This document shows, one piece after another, positions 36,701 through 50,146 of a DNA stretch of 64,000 nucleotides. Within the stretch, counting starts at the first letter, position 1. Each line of letters opens with the position of its first letter. The stretch is taken from positions 124,001-188,000 of the forward strand of contig WFMF01000267.1 in the NCBI GenBank assembly GCA_011033025.1. The letters are read 5' to 3'. A program made the translations under genes and the position numbers. This DNA is from Beroe forskalii (lineage: Eukaryota; Ctenophora; Nuda; Beroida; Beroidae). The notes beneath the pieces were generated by a model that saw nothing but the letters and a program-made list of their open reading frames with translations, was not told where the DNA came from and ran no database searches.

Positions 36701-39700
36701 ATTACTAAAGAACAATGGTATTACTTACTGATAAACAATTTCTTCTAATGATTTTTTGCTGTCTCATATATGACAAGATTTTTTCAATCTATCCATTCTC
36801 TTATTTTGTTACTGGCAGTTTATCTACCAAAATCAAATCTATCTTTTGTTAAAAATAGCCACGCCCATATTTGCAGCAAAATTATATAAATAATTGTTTG
36901 CCACATCAAAATTTTATCTTTATGTCTAGACCGCTTGTTATTGCTGTAAGCAATGAAAGTCTTTAGTTGATTCTTTGTATTGGAGTGTGGAATTAGTTCA
37001 ATTAAAATATAAAGAGGACAATGGACCTGATCTAATTTTAATTGGTCAATGATTCTAATCTGTACGTTTTATTGGGGAGTGTCATTCAAATGGATGGTTT
37101 TAAAAATTGAGCAATCTAATTTAATTGGTTAATGATATTCCTTTAAAATGAAATTCTGAGCTTTTAAAAATTCCTTTCCCATTTAATCTAAACCTTGGTT
37201 ATGGTTACGTTCGTAAATTAGGATCACTTTCGTTTCACCTTGTCGTGTGCATTTTTTGGTAAAGTTACATTGCTGAGTTATCTCATCTTGTTAATTTTGA
37301 TAGATTACAAAAAATGTTCGGAAACTGACAGACCTGCACCTTACTCCAATTTTTTGGCGCCCGAGTATTATAAAACGTGGTGTATCTGTATACATTCATC
37401 ATTACCAGTGGCAGTTCAATGTGGCCTAGTTCCACTGATAGGCGCCTTAAGATGACATCACTATCAGGGATTAACATGGTTACTATAGTGACGGTATGGT
37501 TACTATGGTGACGGCACCATGCGATACCTATACGAGAAATAGGCGGTTAAGATGACGTCGCTATCATGCCGCAATGTAATAAGTTGTGGACGTTTAACCA
37601 CGTTTTTTCACGTGTGATTTGATCCACGTATTCTGATGATGTGGGTGGGGATGTGGACGGTAGTTCAAATATACATAAAATAATTTTTGAAGTTAAATTA
37701 TCAATTTTCGTTGGTATGTGATCTGTTTTTAGTTTGCGATGACTGATGTTATGCACTGATTTGAGCCCTCACGGAGTAAACTGGTAATTTGATAATTCAT
37801 TTTGTTATCTAGTTTCGTCTCTTCAGTACCAATGATTGATATAATGCCGTTTTCATTGATGTTTTCAGTGATGTCATTATTCGGTCTATGTCAATGAATG
37901 GAATTTATTTTTTGTTTTATTAATAACGGGTCTTGCGTTTTTATTCACTGGGTTTTCTTCTATTAATGTAAATGCAGGGTTAACAAGGTTTCAGATTTTT
38001 TTAATTTGTTGATATTTCTATTTTGCCCACGTATTCGTCATATTACAATCCTGGATTATCATGACATGATATTGACCATTCAGCGCTCGAATCAACCAAT
38101 CTGACTGCTGATTGGTCAATGTCAAATGGACCTGTGGGTAAGCTACCTTATATCGGCCCTTGCGCGTCTTTAAGGATCCTCATTCAATCAAATATTCGCG
38201 CTATTGTTTGAACATTATTTTGAAATAATTATCTTCCAGCTCCAACATATTATTCAGATTATCTGAAATGTTTGAAGCATAAACAAACTTTAAACAATAC
38301 AATTATTACTTTGCCGCGCGCGTAATTTGAATATATCTTTTATTAAACCCCGCGAGCGCGTAAAAATAGGCGTTCATCAACATCATCAACTTGCCACATT
38401 ACGCTATGATAATGAAGTCATTGTTACTGTTATTTCTCATGAGAACATATGTGCTGGAATATGGGGTGGGGCAATGTCTAATCTCTTTTTATTTGTTTCC
38501 CAACCGTCAATATGTGTACACTTCAAAATATTCTGCAGTTTTGCATAAAAAGGTGTTGTAAGAGGGTTTTTACAACGCCGGATTTAGAACGTTATTTTAG
38601 ACGATTGATATTGTTCGAGTCCACTTTTAGATTTGCTTATTGGTTGTTATTACTCAAGCAACTTTTAGATTTGCTTTTAGATTTGCTTATTGGTTGTTAT
38701 TACCCAAGAAATAATTCCTTATTTGAATTTGGCGGTATCTGGCAGCGAGTCTAACCGTATAGCCGGATTCAGTAACTCAAAATGGACCCAATAGGCTCGT
38801 GTCTATTTTCTATTGATGAGACTTTGGATTATGATTAGGGCGTGGGTCTATGTTTTGAAAGATAATACTTTGGATCGTTATTTCTTATTAGGGCGTGGGT
38901 CTTCAACAACCGCAGCTGTAATTACACCTCTCTATTCATTGAAGTAAATGACCCTTTTGTGTCGAGTTGACTGTGTCAATGAATTTGATACGTTTAAGTC
39001 GCAGACGAAGTTATGTCCGACAATGACGTCACATATCTGAATTTACATGGAAAATTGACGGTGTCTATCTGCATTTTATTCTGCCGCGTCAAATATTTTG
39101 ATCCATCTTCTGAATGAAGTACATTCTTTCCTTTGTTGATATCTTTACTTCTCCAGACGGTTTGTATATAACTATATCCAGCGTGTTGTTTTCAATTTTC
39201 TGGTAGCCTTCTCTTTAAAGTGGTTTTCTGATGATATCCAAAGTGGCATGAAAACCTCACAGAAAATTTCTGAAGAACACTTCATGTGATGATAGGAACG
39301 TTTTTCCATCGCTTCAGATATTTATATCGTGGGGCTTTTTATCTAACAAGAAATGGAATTTAATGTGTTGTTTTTCGTTTTGATGTGTTGGATTTAGATG
39401 GGGCTGCCAAGTATGTGGAGCCCATGTATCCGTTTTGGATACACGGTCTAGAGAATTGCCTGATCATGCAGCCTCCTAGAAATGGGTTCGCCTCCAATCA
39501 TAGCCCTAGCGCAGTATGATGGAGCCCATACTTTGGAATAACCCAATATTTGAAGGATCCTGGGTATTATGTGAGGTCTCAAATCTGTGTTTCTTCTCGG
39601 AACTCGCATACTCGCCAGTTCCCCATTACTTTGATACACATGCGCGGCGTTACATATATTCATGCTATTGCCAAGTCCTGATCTCGTGCTATCGATTTTA

Positions 39701-41654
39701 AGACGCAGCCGCCGTGCCAAGATCCTATCGGATTACTCCCACAGTTGCTGGTTGCTGCATCTGTGCGGGTGTCAGATTTCTGAACGAGTTCTTCCTTGCA
39801 ACTCTGCTCGATTTTAAGTTATTTTTAGAAATACTTTCGCTACCTCGCATAGTTGCTATTTATCAGCTAGTTCGATGTGACAGAAAGTTGGAATATTTGA
39901 GGTGTTTTTGAGCTCCGTTTGTTCGCTGGAGATTCTGTCACGTTGCTAATTTACTGTTGCTAGTTTACTGTTGCTAGTTTAGCTGCAGCCAGGTGGGTCC
40001 TATAGGAACCCTGCGCAGTTGGAGGGTTAATGTGGCCGAGTCCGCGTCCTCGGTAAAAAGTAAATCCTCGGCAGAGATCAGGTATCCTGACACAAGCCAC
40101 CTCGACGTTCACATTCAGTCGAGATTCCGTCGAGATTCCGTCGAGATTTGGGCGAGACATGTCGAGTACCTTCCTGTACCTGACACAAAGGTTCCCTCCT
40201 GTACCTTTTCCTCCGCTAAACTGGTATAAAAGGTACCTTCCTGTACCCCTGTACCGTTTCCCCCGAGCTAATCTGGCGCCCCCTTTCTTCTCTCTCCGTC
40301 TTTTCTCGTCTACCCTTAGAAGTAGGATGTGGTGGGCCCTCTCTCTTAGATCATGCGTCCCAAGACAAACAGATAGCTCCTAAACCATGTGTGACGTCAT
40401 TATCATACGTTAACATGTGTAATTGTGTTTAGAGAGGCGGATTCAGCGCTTAATTTTCATTTGTGACACAGACTAGCCCACACACACGTCCCTACAACAC
40501 ACCCATTACCACATTATTCCTTATTTGGCATAATTACCCTCACACTAAGGATATATATTTCCCCACCTCCGTATAAAGCAGCCCCTGTGACGTCATTATC
40601 ATACGTTAACATGTGTAATTGTGACGTATCACTGCGTTAACCCCCTCTGAACACTGCATGCCCCCACAGATAACACTCAGTGTGTGTTGCTTGGAATCCC
40701 CCCTATATTCTCCATTCTGATTGGTGGAATCTGCACCGTGCTTCCTGATTGGTCCAACTAACACCACGCTGCCCGCTCATTGGTTGAAATACTCATTCCC
40801 CGCGAAGAAGGGGCGCTCTCTTTCCCGAGAATATAGAGGGTTGCTTGCGGAGTAGTACGCGCGATGACGTCACCAATTGTAAATGTTAAGCTATTACAAA
40901 CACGTCACAGCGACCTGTCGATGAGCTTATACCAGTAGTATGTTCTAATGAAGGGAAGCCAAGGAGTAGGATCCCCAATGCCCTCCGAGGAAAATACGCA
41001 GAAGTGGGAGCGTCATTGTTAGGTTTTAAAGTGGAGAATCTGTGAGGTTGAATCGGTGTGTTTGATTCTCACGCGCGCGCGTAGCCATTATAGGAGTTAT
41101 AGAACCCATGCTTATATAGAACCCGGGTTATATTTGCTCCCTAGCTCATAATAATATAGGTTATCAGTATATGGATTTGGGAGTTGTGAATCCAATGCTC
41201 GTCGATTGAGGGAGTCAAATCTCGCTCTCACATTGGCACACACTCCTTCGTTAATCGTTAGAACGTCGGTTTGAATACTGAGTAGACTTTGTTCGCATGG
41301 AAACTCCTCTCTCGCTTCTCATGGAAATGGATGTGGAGGTTGGGCATGTGGAGGAGAAAAGGGGTGTGGATCACAATCCACAGTGCGTGGATTGAAATCC
41401 ACGCGATCCCATTAACATACAACCAGCACTGTGTACGGACACCTGTAATGTGGAATACAATCCGTCATTTCTCACTATGTGTTTGTTTTGTATGTGCGAT
41501 GGTTGAAATAGGATACAGCAGTCTCTTGTTTTAAAATAGGTGTGAATAAGATTGTGTGTGTGAGCTATTTTTCTTTAAATTGGACTCTTCAATTTCTCTG
41601 TCATTTCCCGATTGTTATTTGTTGAGTTTTATGTAGCTTGAAATCTACGAAGCT

Positions 41655-41885
41655 GCTTCAAAATGACAACACGTGCCATCACCAAGACAGTAGTAAGACA
41701 ACGTATGTTGTCACCATGACAACACATTCTTTTACTTGACAACAGAGCTTTAAACCATGCCAACCTTTTCACCATTTAACACAGTAATTTAACTCCCAAT
41801 ATAATTCAGAATTTGTGGTTTTTCCACCATGAAACCACCATTCACCATGGCAACGTATCTTTCACCATGGTAACCCCCACACACC
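41655..41885. repeat. CACCATGACAAC / CACCATGGCAAC X-box-like cluster
   Basis: Several spaced copies: GTCACCATGACAAC at about 41710, CACCATGGCAACG at about 41844, CACCATGGTAAC at about 41863. These resemble the RFX X-box GTNRCC(N)RGYAAC. Irregular spacing. Confidence 0.5.
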
Positions 41886-42775
41886 ATACAACGCTTCCCG
41901 TAACCACAGCAACACACACGACGCTTCACGTCACACGCTCCAAACCACTCGACACATCTCAGACATTTGTACGTCAAGCCACGTCAATGCCAAGAAATCT
42001 ACAAATTATTATTGCACTCTGCCAGCAAAAATAGGCTGCTTGAACGTCACCAACACACCACTATAATCCTTGATAATGACGTCGCTCATATGAATACACC
42101 TTTTTTTCTCGGTGTGAATGCCCTCGTTACACTCAAGCCTCACATTATAGACTTGCTATTTTTAGCAGAAATAGATTCCTTTTAAATCTATAACATCGAT
42201 ATCATTCCATGCATTGTAAATAAACACGTCGATCCTCGTCATGAACATACCATGTTAAACCCCTTATAATGATGTCACTATCACCTGTATTATTCACACG
42301 GCAATACACTCCAGAAATTTAGGTTTTTGGAGTGATTCGGTTTTACGTAACGTGTACGGTATTCGGGGGCTGACGCATGTTTGAGCGAAATATTCGAATA
42401 CTTTGAATTCTAAACTAGGTGGGCTTTCTGTCAAATATATATTACTTCTGGAAGAGGAATTGAGCGTCAAATATGTGAATAACGAATGTGATAATTAGGC
42501 CTTAATAAATATGACCGATTAATTCCGTTAAATTCATGATAATATTCCTTATTTGTATGGGCATTAAGTTAGTAAATTACACTGATTTTCTTTGATCAAT
42601 GTAGAATAATGAAATAATTGTTTCAGCAATTATTATTAGACCAGAATAATCCTAAATTCAAACGTTAAATACAGGTAGTTAGAATCGATAACGTCCTTGT
42701 CGAGGTTTAGAATGGGGAGTTGGCGACGTGTCATATGTCTATTTTTCCTTTACGACGATGCTACACCCCCGCGCA

Positions 42776-42862
42776 CGAGAAATAGGCAGGTGAGATGACG
42801 TAATTATCATATCTTAACGTAGTCAGTTGATGACGTTGAACCGCCTAATTCTCGCGCGCAGA
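42776..42862. mobile_element. TGACGTCA MITE with AGAAATAGGC ends
   Basis: CACGAGAAATAGGC ... ACCGCCTAATTCTCGCG enclose GATGACGTAATTATCA...GTTGATGACGT. Degenerate copy of the unit best seen at 43267-43352. Confidence 0.7.
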
Positions 42863-43266
42863 TTTTAGTACATTCCGAGAAGAAATGCTCCGGCAGGCGC
42901 AATTCTTGTTCCTTTACGACAATGCATTCCGAGAAGTATATTGTGAACCCTTTAAATGCTGTACACAATAAGGAATCGGTCGTTATAATATTTGTTGTTT
43001 AACGCCGGATTTAAATGTGTTATTTAACGTTCTCTGGCGTTGAGAGTATATAGCTTACCCATGATTCCGTTTGACATTGACCAATCAGCGTGTGTGTTTG
43101 CTGTCAACTCGTGCGCTGATTGGTCAGTGTCATGGAGATTGTTTGGCATCCTACACCACCGATATAGTGTTGTTATTCGTGTGGATAATTGGAGAATAGT
43201 AAATATATTAACGTAAATATTTTAATGCATTATAATGCGGAAAAATTATACGGGATTGTATTATCA

Positions 43267-43352
43267 ATAATGTTAAGAGAAATAGGCGGTTCAACGTCAT
43301 CAACTCACTACATTGAGCTATGATAATGACGTCATCCTACCCGCCTGTTTCT
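43267..43352. mobile_element. Reference copy of the TGACGTCA MITE with AAGAGAAATAGGCGG ends
   Basis: The left end AAGAGAAATAGGCGG is inverted at the right as CCGCCTGTTTCTCTT. The inside has CGTCATCAACTCACTACATT then GAGCTATGATAATGACGTCA. This copy shows that the very common TGACGTCA units are cores of a MITE about 86 bp long. Related full or partial copies: 13741-13806, 17959-18014, 31685-31760, 32700-32800, 37530-37620, 43497-43590, 45058-45120. Confidence 0.8.
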
Positions 43353-45453
43353 CTTGTTTAATCCTGCGTTTTATGATTACAGTGCGTGCCATGTGCACAT
43401 ACACATATTCACTAATATCCATCCCAGTAAACCGTCTATGAACCCGGACTCAGGATAGCCTTTTCGCCTTCGTGACCATTTGTGCCACGCACGAGACAAT
43501 GACATCATTATCATAAGGTAACGTAGTGAGTCGATGACGTCATTATCAAAGCGTAACGTAGTAAATTGATCACCGCCTATTTTTCGGGAGAGAGGTTTAA
43601 GCATTTGATGTCATTACCATGAATTATCACCATTAATTGGTGACGTTTACGTAATATAACCGCCCTCTTTATGCGTTCTTTATGCTCAGTATACTTAGTA
43701 ATCCTAGTGTCCAAGCAGTAAACTGTATTCTGGACGATTTCATCAGCTAAATTTTACCAGCTCTAAGATGGAGGCAGAGAGTTCCTGTAATCGAGCAGTG
43801 GGGATACGCCATAGATTTCCCATTTTAAAGAATGGCAATGACGAATAAAGGATGGTAGTAATCGCCTGGTAAAGTTGTCTGTAATTGTGGTTGCCTCCCT
43901 AAGATTATCTTGAGCTGTTCGCAGACGTAGAAAAGATCATTCTGTGCAGTATCGATTCTCGCTTCCAGCACATATTTTGTAGGGAGCGGGGAGCCCATAT
44001 ATTTGTGCACTTGCATCGATAGATGAAGGAATTGACAAGACGTGCATTTTGCAGTGAGCAGAATGTTTTTGCGCATTTTATCGATCCATGTATGGGTAAA
44101 CCCGAAACCTGGCTACGTTACTACCTAGAGGCTGCCTAGTGCCTGGTGCCTACCTAGTGGCTGCCTAGTGCCTACCTAGAGGCTGCCTAGTGCCTACCTA
44201 GTGCCTACTCAGTGCCTAGAGGCTGCCTAGTGCCTAGTGCCTGTACATCGTCCTCACACTCGCCGCAGGTGCTAGGTTTTGAAGTGTGTTTTTGGGTCAT
44301 TTGATCTAACGCCTCTCAAATTTTGGTCTAACGCCTCTCAAATTTTGGCTTAACGCCTCTGACAATTTTGAATTTGGCTCTCTCCCCTGACCCTATTACC
44401 AGTGTTAGGCCAAATCTCTGAGTGTCGTTTTACAGTTACATTAATAACGATAAAGCCGGCTAAAGGCGCTATATCACGTTCAACTGAACGCTTTAAACCC
44501 TGATAATGACGTCATCAACTCAAGTCTTTGTGGTATGAATGCAAATTCACATCCTATCTTTCCAACAAGCCGTTGTATCAACTATCAGGTTTCTTTTCTG
44601 TCTTCCTACTTGTTTTGACTTAGGAATACCTGTTCATCTTTGTTGCCGTGTTGGTTTCTTTACCCTGACTCATGGGCCCTATAGTTTTTCAGGGCGCGCT
44701 TTGATTTACATTTCTTTTTGTATGTCAATTGCCATTTTCTTAGAAAACGAACGGGAATTTCTCTGCCCTCATTAAATCGTTCATTGTCACGGCAAGACAA
44801 ACGATTACAGCTAACAACTACCAACGTAAATCTATGACAATGACGTCATCAACTCACAACGTTACGCTATGATAATGACGTCACCTCTAAACCATGTATT
44901 GTTTAAGGAGAGTTACTTAGAATGGGAGGATTCTTCACTCTCTTTCTTCCCCGATAAAGAGAATATAACCTCGTACCCAGAATCAACCACTCGTCTATCA
45001 CTGCATTCAGATTGTGTCCTAATGGAGGTGCTCGTACGGTGTTAGTAAGCGAACATAGGATGACGTCATTATCATAGCTTAAAGTGGTAAGTTGATGACG
45101 TCGAATTTGTTCCTGAGCCCCCGCGCGCGCGGGGGTATTCTAGGTATTGTATTGTTAAGATCCGCATCTCTCTTGAGAATAGAAGGGGACGAAGCTTTCA
45201 GCATGATGCCCGGGTATAATATTAAACGTATTCATAGTTTCCATATTGTTAGCAGAGCCCAGGCCCATCTCGTCGCTTTGTGAGATGGCAGGGGAGTTGA
45301 TGACGTCATTATCAGGGGTTTGAGTGGTGAGTTGATGACGTTATTATCAGGGGCTCATCTTCTCGCATTGTCATTACATGTCCAGATGAGTTCGCGTTAT
45401 TGGGCTGAGTGCTACTCTCGTTTAGTGTTAGAGTTGTGATTGTTGCAAATACC

Positions 45454-45557
45454 AAACGACCGGTTACCATTTCCCAATAAATCCGGTTAGGGTTTCGGTT
45501 AGCTAAAAATGCCTGATTAACCGGTATTTCGGTTTCGGTTCGGTAAACCGGTCGTTT
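45454..45557. mobile_element. 104-bp MITE, relative of the GPCR intron-3 insert
   Basis: AAACGACCGGTT at the left is inverted as AACCGGTCGTTT at the right. The interior CGGTTTCGGTT and GGTTACCATTTC blocks match 755-879. Confidence 0.75.
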
Positions 45558-45610
45558 CCTAGTTAGTTACATGCCCAGTAAAATGAGCAAACGAATATGT
45601 CTGTTCCAAG

Positions 45611-45701
45611 ATGGCTGAAAAAGATTCGTCTCTTTTGAATGGTGCCGGTTTGGTCACTCATGGAAGTTTCAAGTCTGTGCGTGTTTCAGTTTCTGCCCCA
45701 G
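45611..45701 (+). CDS. Alternative first coding exon of the IP3 3-kinase, short form
   Basis: CAAGATGG is a good start context. It encodes MAEKDSSLLNGAGLVTHGSF KSVRVSVSAP and stops at a GTCAGT donor in phase 1, exactly the phase required by the acceptor at 50146. With the downstream exons the total is 1218 nt, a multiple of three ending in a stop: 405 residues. Recognised from start context, donor and phase only; it is too short for a family match. It implies a promoter upstream, in a region full of TGACGTCA units (45058-45360) just 5'. Confidence 0.6.
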
Positions 45702-46743
45702 GTCAGTTCAAAGTATTGTCGGTCACGTGACCAAGCCAGCACTATTCAAATCCATCGAGTTTAACGTACGAGTTTGAAACGGTCAACTTTGACGTCAATG
45801 CCATGGTTTGCGTACCGTACACATATCGATTAATTATCTTTTCGCTTAATGCTCTAGGCATCATCCTTTTTGGCACACGTTGGAGATAAGACGAACGTTT
45901 TTCTCATCTGATCTTTTCATCAAATCAATCGTTTTCAAACTGATTGGATTCATATCGCGTGAGAGCTCCAAGATTTCATGTCTGATGAAAAGTTTTTGCT
46001 ATTCTCGCAGTCTAAGGTGTACGATATTGTTTCTCATCAAGGAACTCGCCATGTAGGTCCAGGGTTAGCGACTAAATCGCCATAGTACTATAAAAGACAA
46101 CGATTTTCATGGCCCAGAAGATGTGAAGTGACGGCCAGTGAGCCGTGCACGATTGCGCAGCTCACGAAAAAGCCGCGCACGTAAGAGTTCGACATGTCCC
46201 TTCGCATCATGTAACCGTGTAAATTGATATGTTCATCTAATTTAGCATCAGCATTTTCCCTGTTATGCAGGAATAGCAGCTGTGTTCGGAGCGAGCAATG
46301 CGATGTTTCTAGCCATAATAATTTCATCACTCTACAATGCATATGAAACCAGAATCCTGTCAGTGACCCATCTCAGGTTTTCTCGTATTATTTAATTTTC
46401 CATTGATTATTTCCAACACATTTTGAGGCATATATGTTACACTCCTTAGCTTAATTAAGTATTCCATTGATCATGTTTCAGACCGTTGCGATATATTGCA
46501 CATTAATTTTATAGTCGTTGGTGGATTATTATTAGAATCTTTCATTACAACCTTCCTAAATCTCTATCGATATATTCTATATCCTTCGGCTACGTATAAT
46601 TTCCACACACGCACCTTAGTCCGATTTCCATGCAACTTGATAATATCGCACATGTTGATAAGTGAATTGCCAAAAAGTTTATCAAAAACTCATTTCACCC
46701 CAATTTTATTGGCAGAACTCCACTTTCCCAACTTCGTCCTATA

Positions 46744-46943
46744 CTCAGCCAATCAGCGCGTAGTATGGTATAAATCCTGTGTTCTGATTGGTCCATCCTA
46801 TCTCTGTACACGATCTATACACACGGCGCTGTACACACAGCAGGTTTCACACTCCTCAGTGTGTATCAGTTTACCCACTGCGTGCTGAGGATGGACCAAT
46901 CAGAACACAGGATTTATACCATACTGAGCGCTGATTGGCTGAG
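46744..46943. mobile_element. 200-bp foldback MITE with 55-bp arms carrying CCAATCAG
   Basis: Left arm 46744-46798 and right arm 46889-46943 are inverted copies with two mismatches. Each arm holds two inverse CCAAT boxes (AGCCAATCAGCGC and TCTGATTGGTCC) and TATGGTATAAA. Related CCAATCAG pairs: 25675-25740, 38075-38135, 43080-43135, 56759-56855, 63835-63960. Confidence 0.85.
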
Positions 46944-47801
46944 TTATCGCGTTCTGTGGGGAAAGTAATATATAAGCTCTTCAAGTCGTATGTTGTACGC
47001 ACATCTTTGCTTGACAAACTATCATCTCGCTATAGAAAACACATATTTCATGACGTCATCAATTCCCCATTGTGACCTATGATAATGACGTCACTCTCTC
47101 CCGCCTAAAAGCGCTGTGCGGGTGTCTGTATGTAACATCTCCTTCTGGTGAACTGTATACTTTTTCCACTGAGAGATTGTGTCTATGTGCTTATGTGTTA
47201 GTTTGCTGGAGAGTGAATGTGTCTATCATGCGTGAGTTTGATGTTCACTGCTTTATTGTGAGCTGGTATCCTCAAGTGGCTTTTTTTGTCATACTTTATT
47301 TTCTCAAATATTTCTATCTAGTGATGTGGTATATTTTCGTTCAAGTGTTTTTTATTGGTTTTTGCGATGTTTTTTCTTCTGAAATATATATCGTGGGAAC
47401 CTCGATTAAAAAAATAATCATGAATTTAATTGATTTTAATCGTGCACGTGGGCGTTGGCTTTCTTTTGTGTCAAAATTTTAAATAAATTCTCCTTTTGTT
47501 ATAAGCTGTTGTCTCTTCTATGAGGCTCATTTTAATTCATTTTAATTTTGAGCTTCTGTTCATATTTTTCATTGTCTTGACACTGCTCTTAATTTTGTTC
47601 TAATCTATCTTATATTTTATTTTCAGTGTACAGGATTTTGTTCACAATGATTTTCCTTCGCTATTGTTTAAATTTCTTGTAGCTCAATTTCGCGTTTAAA
47701 TACAGAATTACAGGCTTCGGACCTTTAACCACCCATTTAAACAAATTAAACGTCATTTATATTCGTTTGCCTATTTTTCGCGTGCGCGGTACTTATATTT
47801 T

Positions 47802-48595
47802 AATTGGCGTATTGGAAATTGGCACGGTTAAATGGAACGAATGAGCTATATGTACTTTAGAGGCGTAAGACGAACACGCAGACAATATAGAGCCCTGCGA
47901 GAGCAGGGCTCTATATAATATTTAAATGTCGACAGCGTAGCTGGAGACATTTAAATAATTTAGAGTGCGAGGCGAAGCGAAGCTGAGCCGAGTGCTCTAA
48001 ATCATATTTCTGCGGTGAGTCTGAGCCTCTAAAGTACTATAGTAGTCGAACGGTGTACAAAAGACACACCCTGTACACAACAAGCACACATTACCTTATA
48101 TGGTAATAATAGAAAATGCTTGTTAACACAAAACAAAAAAGCGCATAACTCAGCCGTTTTTTGAGCAATTTTGATCAAACTTTCAGGATATTACGGGCAA
48201 GATATGACCAATACATTCCTGGAGTAGCTAACATTTCTGACCCTCAGAAATTGAGATATGACAGATAAACCGGTGTTTTGTTTTAAAGTTACCGCTTAAC
48301 AACTGGCTTTTCGGTCATAACTCCGCTTCTGGAGCTCAAAAATGAATCTAAACTTCACTGAGATGCTGCTTTTATGAAGCTCTAAATATCCTGAAAGTTT
48401 CATCAAGTTTGCTCAAAAAACCTCGGAGATATGCACATTTTTGTAACGCAAAAGCAAAGGTCGCGTAGATGTGTATTTAAATTGGTGTGTCATAACAAAC
48501 ACATGATATAAAGCGCGAGTAGAACACGACTCTACGCATATAGTACTACCCTTTAAATCGGTCAAAACTTGTCGTGAGACTACTATACGCCAATT
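47802..48595. mobile_element. 794-bp non-autonomous element with nested inverted repeats
   Basis: Outer ends AATTGGCGTAT (47802-47812) and ATACGCCAATT (48585-48595). Inside: GTACTTTAGAGGC (47852-47864) pairs with 48025-48037 and encloses three hairpins, including ATATAGAGCCCTGC with its exact inverse (47885-47916). TATAGTAGTC (48038-48047) pairs with 48578-48587. Arms of about 50 bp at about 48148-48197 and 48386-48437 share GTTTTTTGAGCAA and AACTTTCAGGATATT. No open frame of note. Confidence 0.75.
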
Positions 48596-50146
48596 TCTAA
48601 TTCAATGAGTATTATCAAGCCACACAATCCCTCTGCTGAATTTGGTTTAACCTGCTTTTCTCAAATCCTCAAGATAAACGCATTGCACTCACTGAGATAT
48701 GTTAGGTGGTTATTAGGCAATTATAAAACAATTAAACCGCGCAGAAATCCAATTTTGACGGAAAGAAATGTCATTTTCTTGTGATTTGTCGTCAATTTGA
48801 TGCGTTGAACGCGTGAAGCATTCAAGCAAGTAAATTATCCACGCTTTTCAGTAATATGTTCATTTTGTTGCAACATATATTCCGGTATCAGCCATTTATT
48901 CAAAACTCCCGAGTCACACATTATTCCCAACTACTAAAGTAGTAGACGATTTCGCACGGCTTTTTGATAAACTTCGGTTAGTATAACCTGAAGTTTGGTT
49001 GTTATCTGTGGCTATCTCAACATCCTTTGAAATGCACATAATATTAATATTATCCACAATAATGATACGGCCCTCCGACTCCTGAATTCGGGTGCTAAGC
49101 GCTTATATTTTCCGCTGAAGTTGTGTTTTGCGGTGGAATCGGCGTTTTATTTGGTGTTTTGTGGCAGGGGTTTTGTCGGTGCCACGTCAGCCTGCATTAC
49201 CAAACTGACATGTGTTTGACGTGCGGTTGTCAACGCCAGTATGTGAATATATTAGATTTATATTAGTAAATTTATCAACTGATTTATTGAATTTATTTAT
49301 TTTAGTGAATTTGTCAACGAATATATTTCTTGAATTTATCATTTGCAGCTGTTTCAGTTTCCCTAAAATCGCGATTTATTATTTGCCGTTTTTTGTCAAC
49401 AGTCCACGTTTTCTAAGTATATCTGAACCTTAACAAAACGCCAGACAGTATGGATGACTTTATAAAGATTTGAAATAGAGAATTGTCGTGTCGTCAGACT
49501 GCCTCTCCTTCTTTCATGATTTCGTGTTGAGATGAAGTATAATAATAATCCTGCAGGGTTGTACATTAAAACTTAAGTCTGTCCACTCCTCTATGTAATG
49601 TGTGTATGCGGATGATTTTAACAAAGGAGGAGAGTTGAAGTACAAAGGAGTCTTGAATTCTTGAAGAGTCGAAGGAGGAAAGTTGAAGACAAACATCGTA
49701 TATTATTGTATTTTATGCGTTTACAATGGAGTCTTGAAGGGCCGAAGACAGCGCTCCGAGAGTATTTTATATTTTATAATCACTCACGTTCTGTTTTGTC
49801 CGGATTTGTCTTTTGTTGTCCGCAGAATTATCTTTTAAATGCACTGCAGAGTGCAGAAGTTAGAAGTACTGAATTTTAGTGCGGTCTGCAGAAATACTGC
49901 GTTTTGAATGTTCATACGAAACGAAGGATTTTGTTATTATTCTTATTTTTCTCGTTCGGTTTTAGTACTTGCAAATTTTTGAAAACCAACGAAGGATTAT
50001 ACAAAATCTATACCCAATACTTGTTCATAGCTGAATATAAATCGAGGGAAACGGACCATCAAAGATATCTCCCTTCCTTCTCACGCACCTCTCACGCGTT
50101 AGCCACCACGCTGCGTGAGATAGCACGTGCGTTGCCATGACATCAG

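Larger units (their letters stand above)
19301..45610 (+). other. Large intron up to the alternative first exon; repeats, no gene supported
   Basis: Donor GTGAGT at 19301. This 26-kb stretch holds MITEs and minisatellites, the clearest of which are listed separately, with AT-rich sequence between. Also present: a block at about 19595-19640 repeated inverted at 52830-52860; poorly ordered repeats at 27632-27745 (CGCCTTGGTTCTATCT); three imperfect roughly 80-bp copies of TTTTCTTTTCTTTTGTTTTA at 36365-36600; GCCTAGTGCCTACCTA repeats at 44105-44245; AACGCCTCTCAAATTTTGG three times at 44305-44370. Open frames up to 120-165 codons lie in repeats or lack coding character. Confidence 0.6.
45702..50146 (+). 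other. Intron 1 of the short IP3 3-kinase form
   Basis: Holds a GCGCG foldback (46128-46196), a large CCAAT-type foldback (46744-46943), TGACGTCA units near 47050-47100 and the structured element 47802-48595. The rest is AT-rich. The 136-codon frame at 47072 begins inside a TGACGTCA unit and is not credible. Confidence 0.6.

Noticed and set aside
46496..46888. 130-codon plus-strand frame
   Set aside because: Its 3' half lies in the foldback 46744-46943; composition is not coding-like.
47072..47482. 136-codon hydrophobic frame
   Set aside because: Starts inside a TGACGTCA unit, AT-rich, no family resemblance or splice support.
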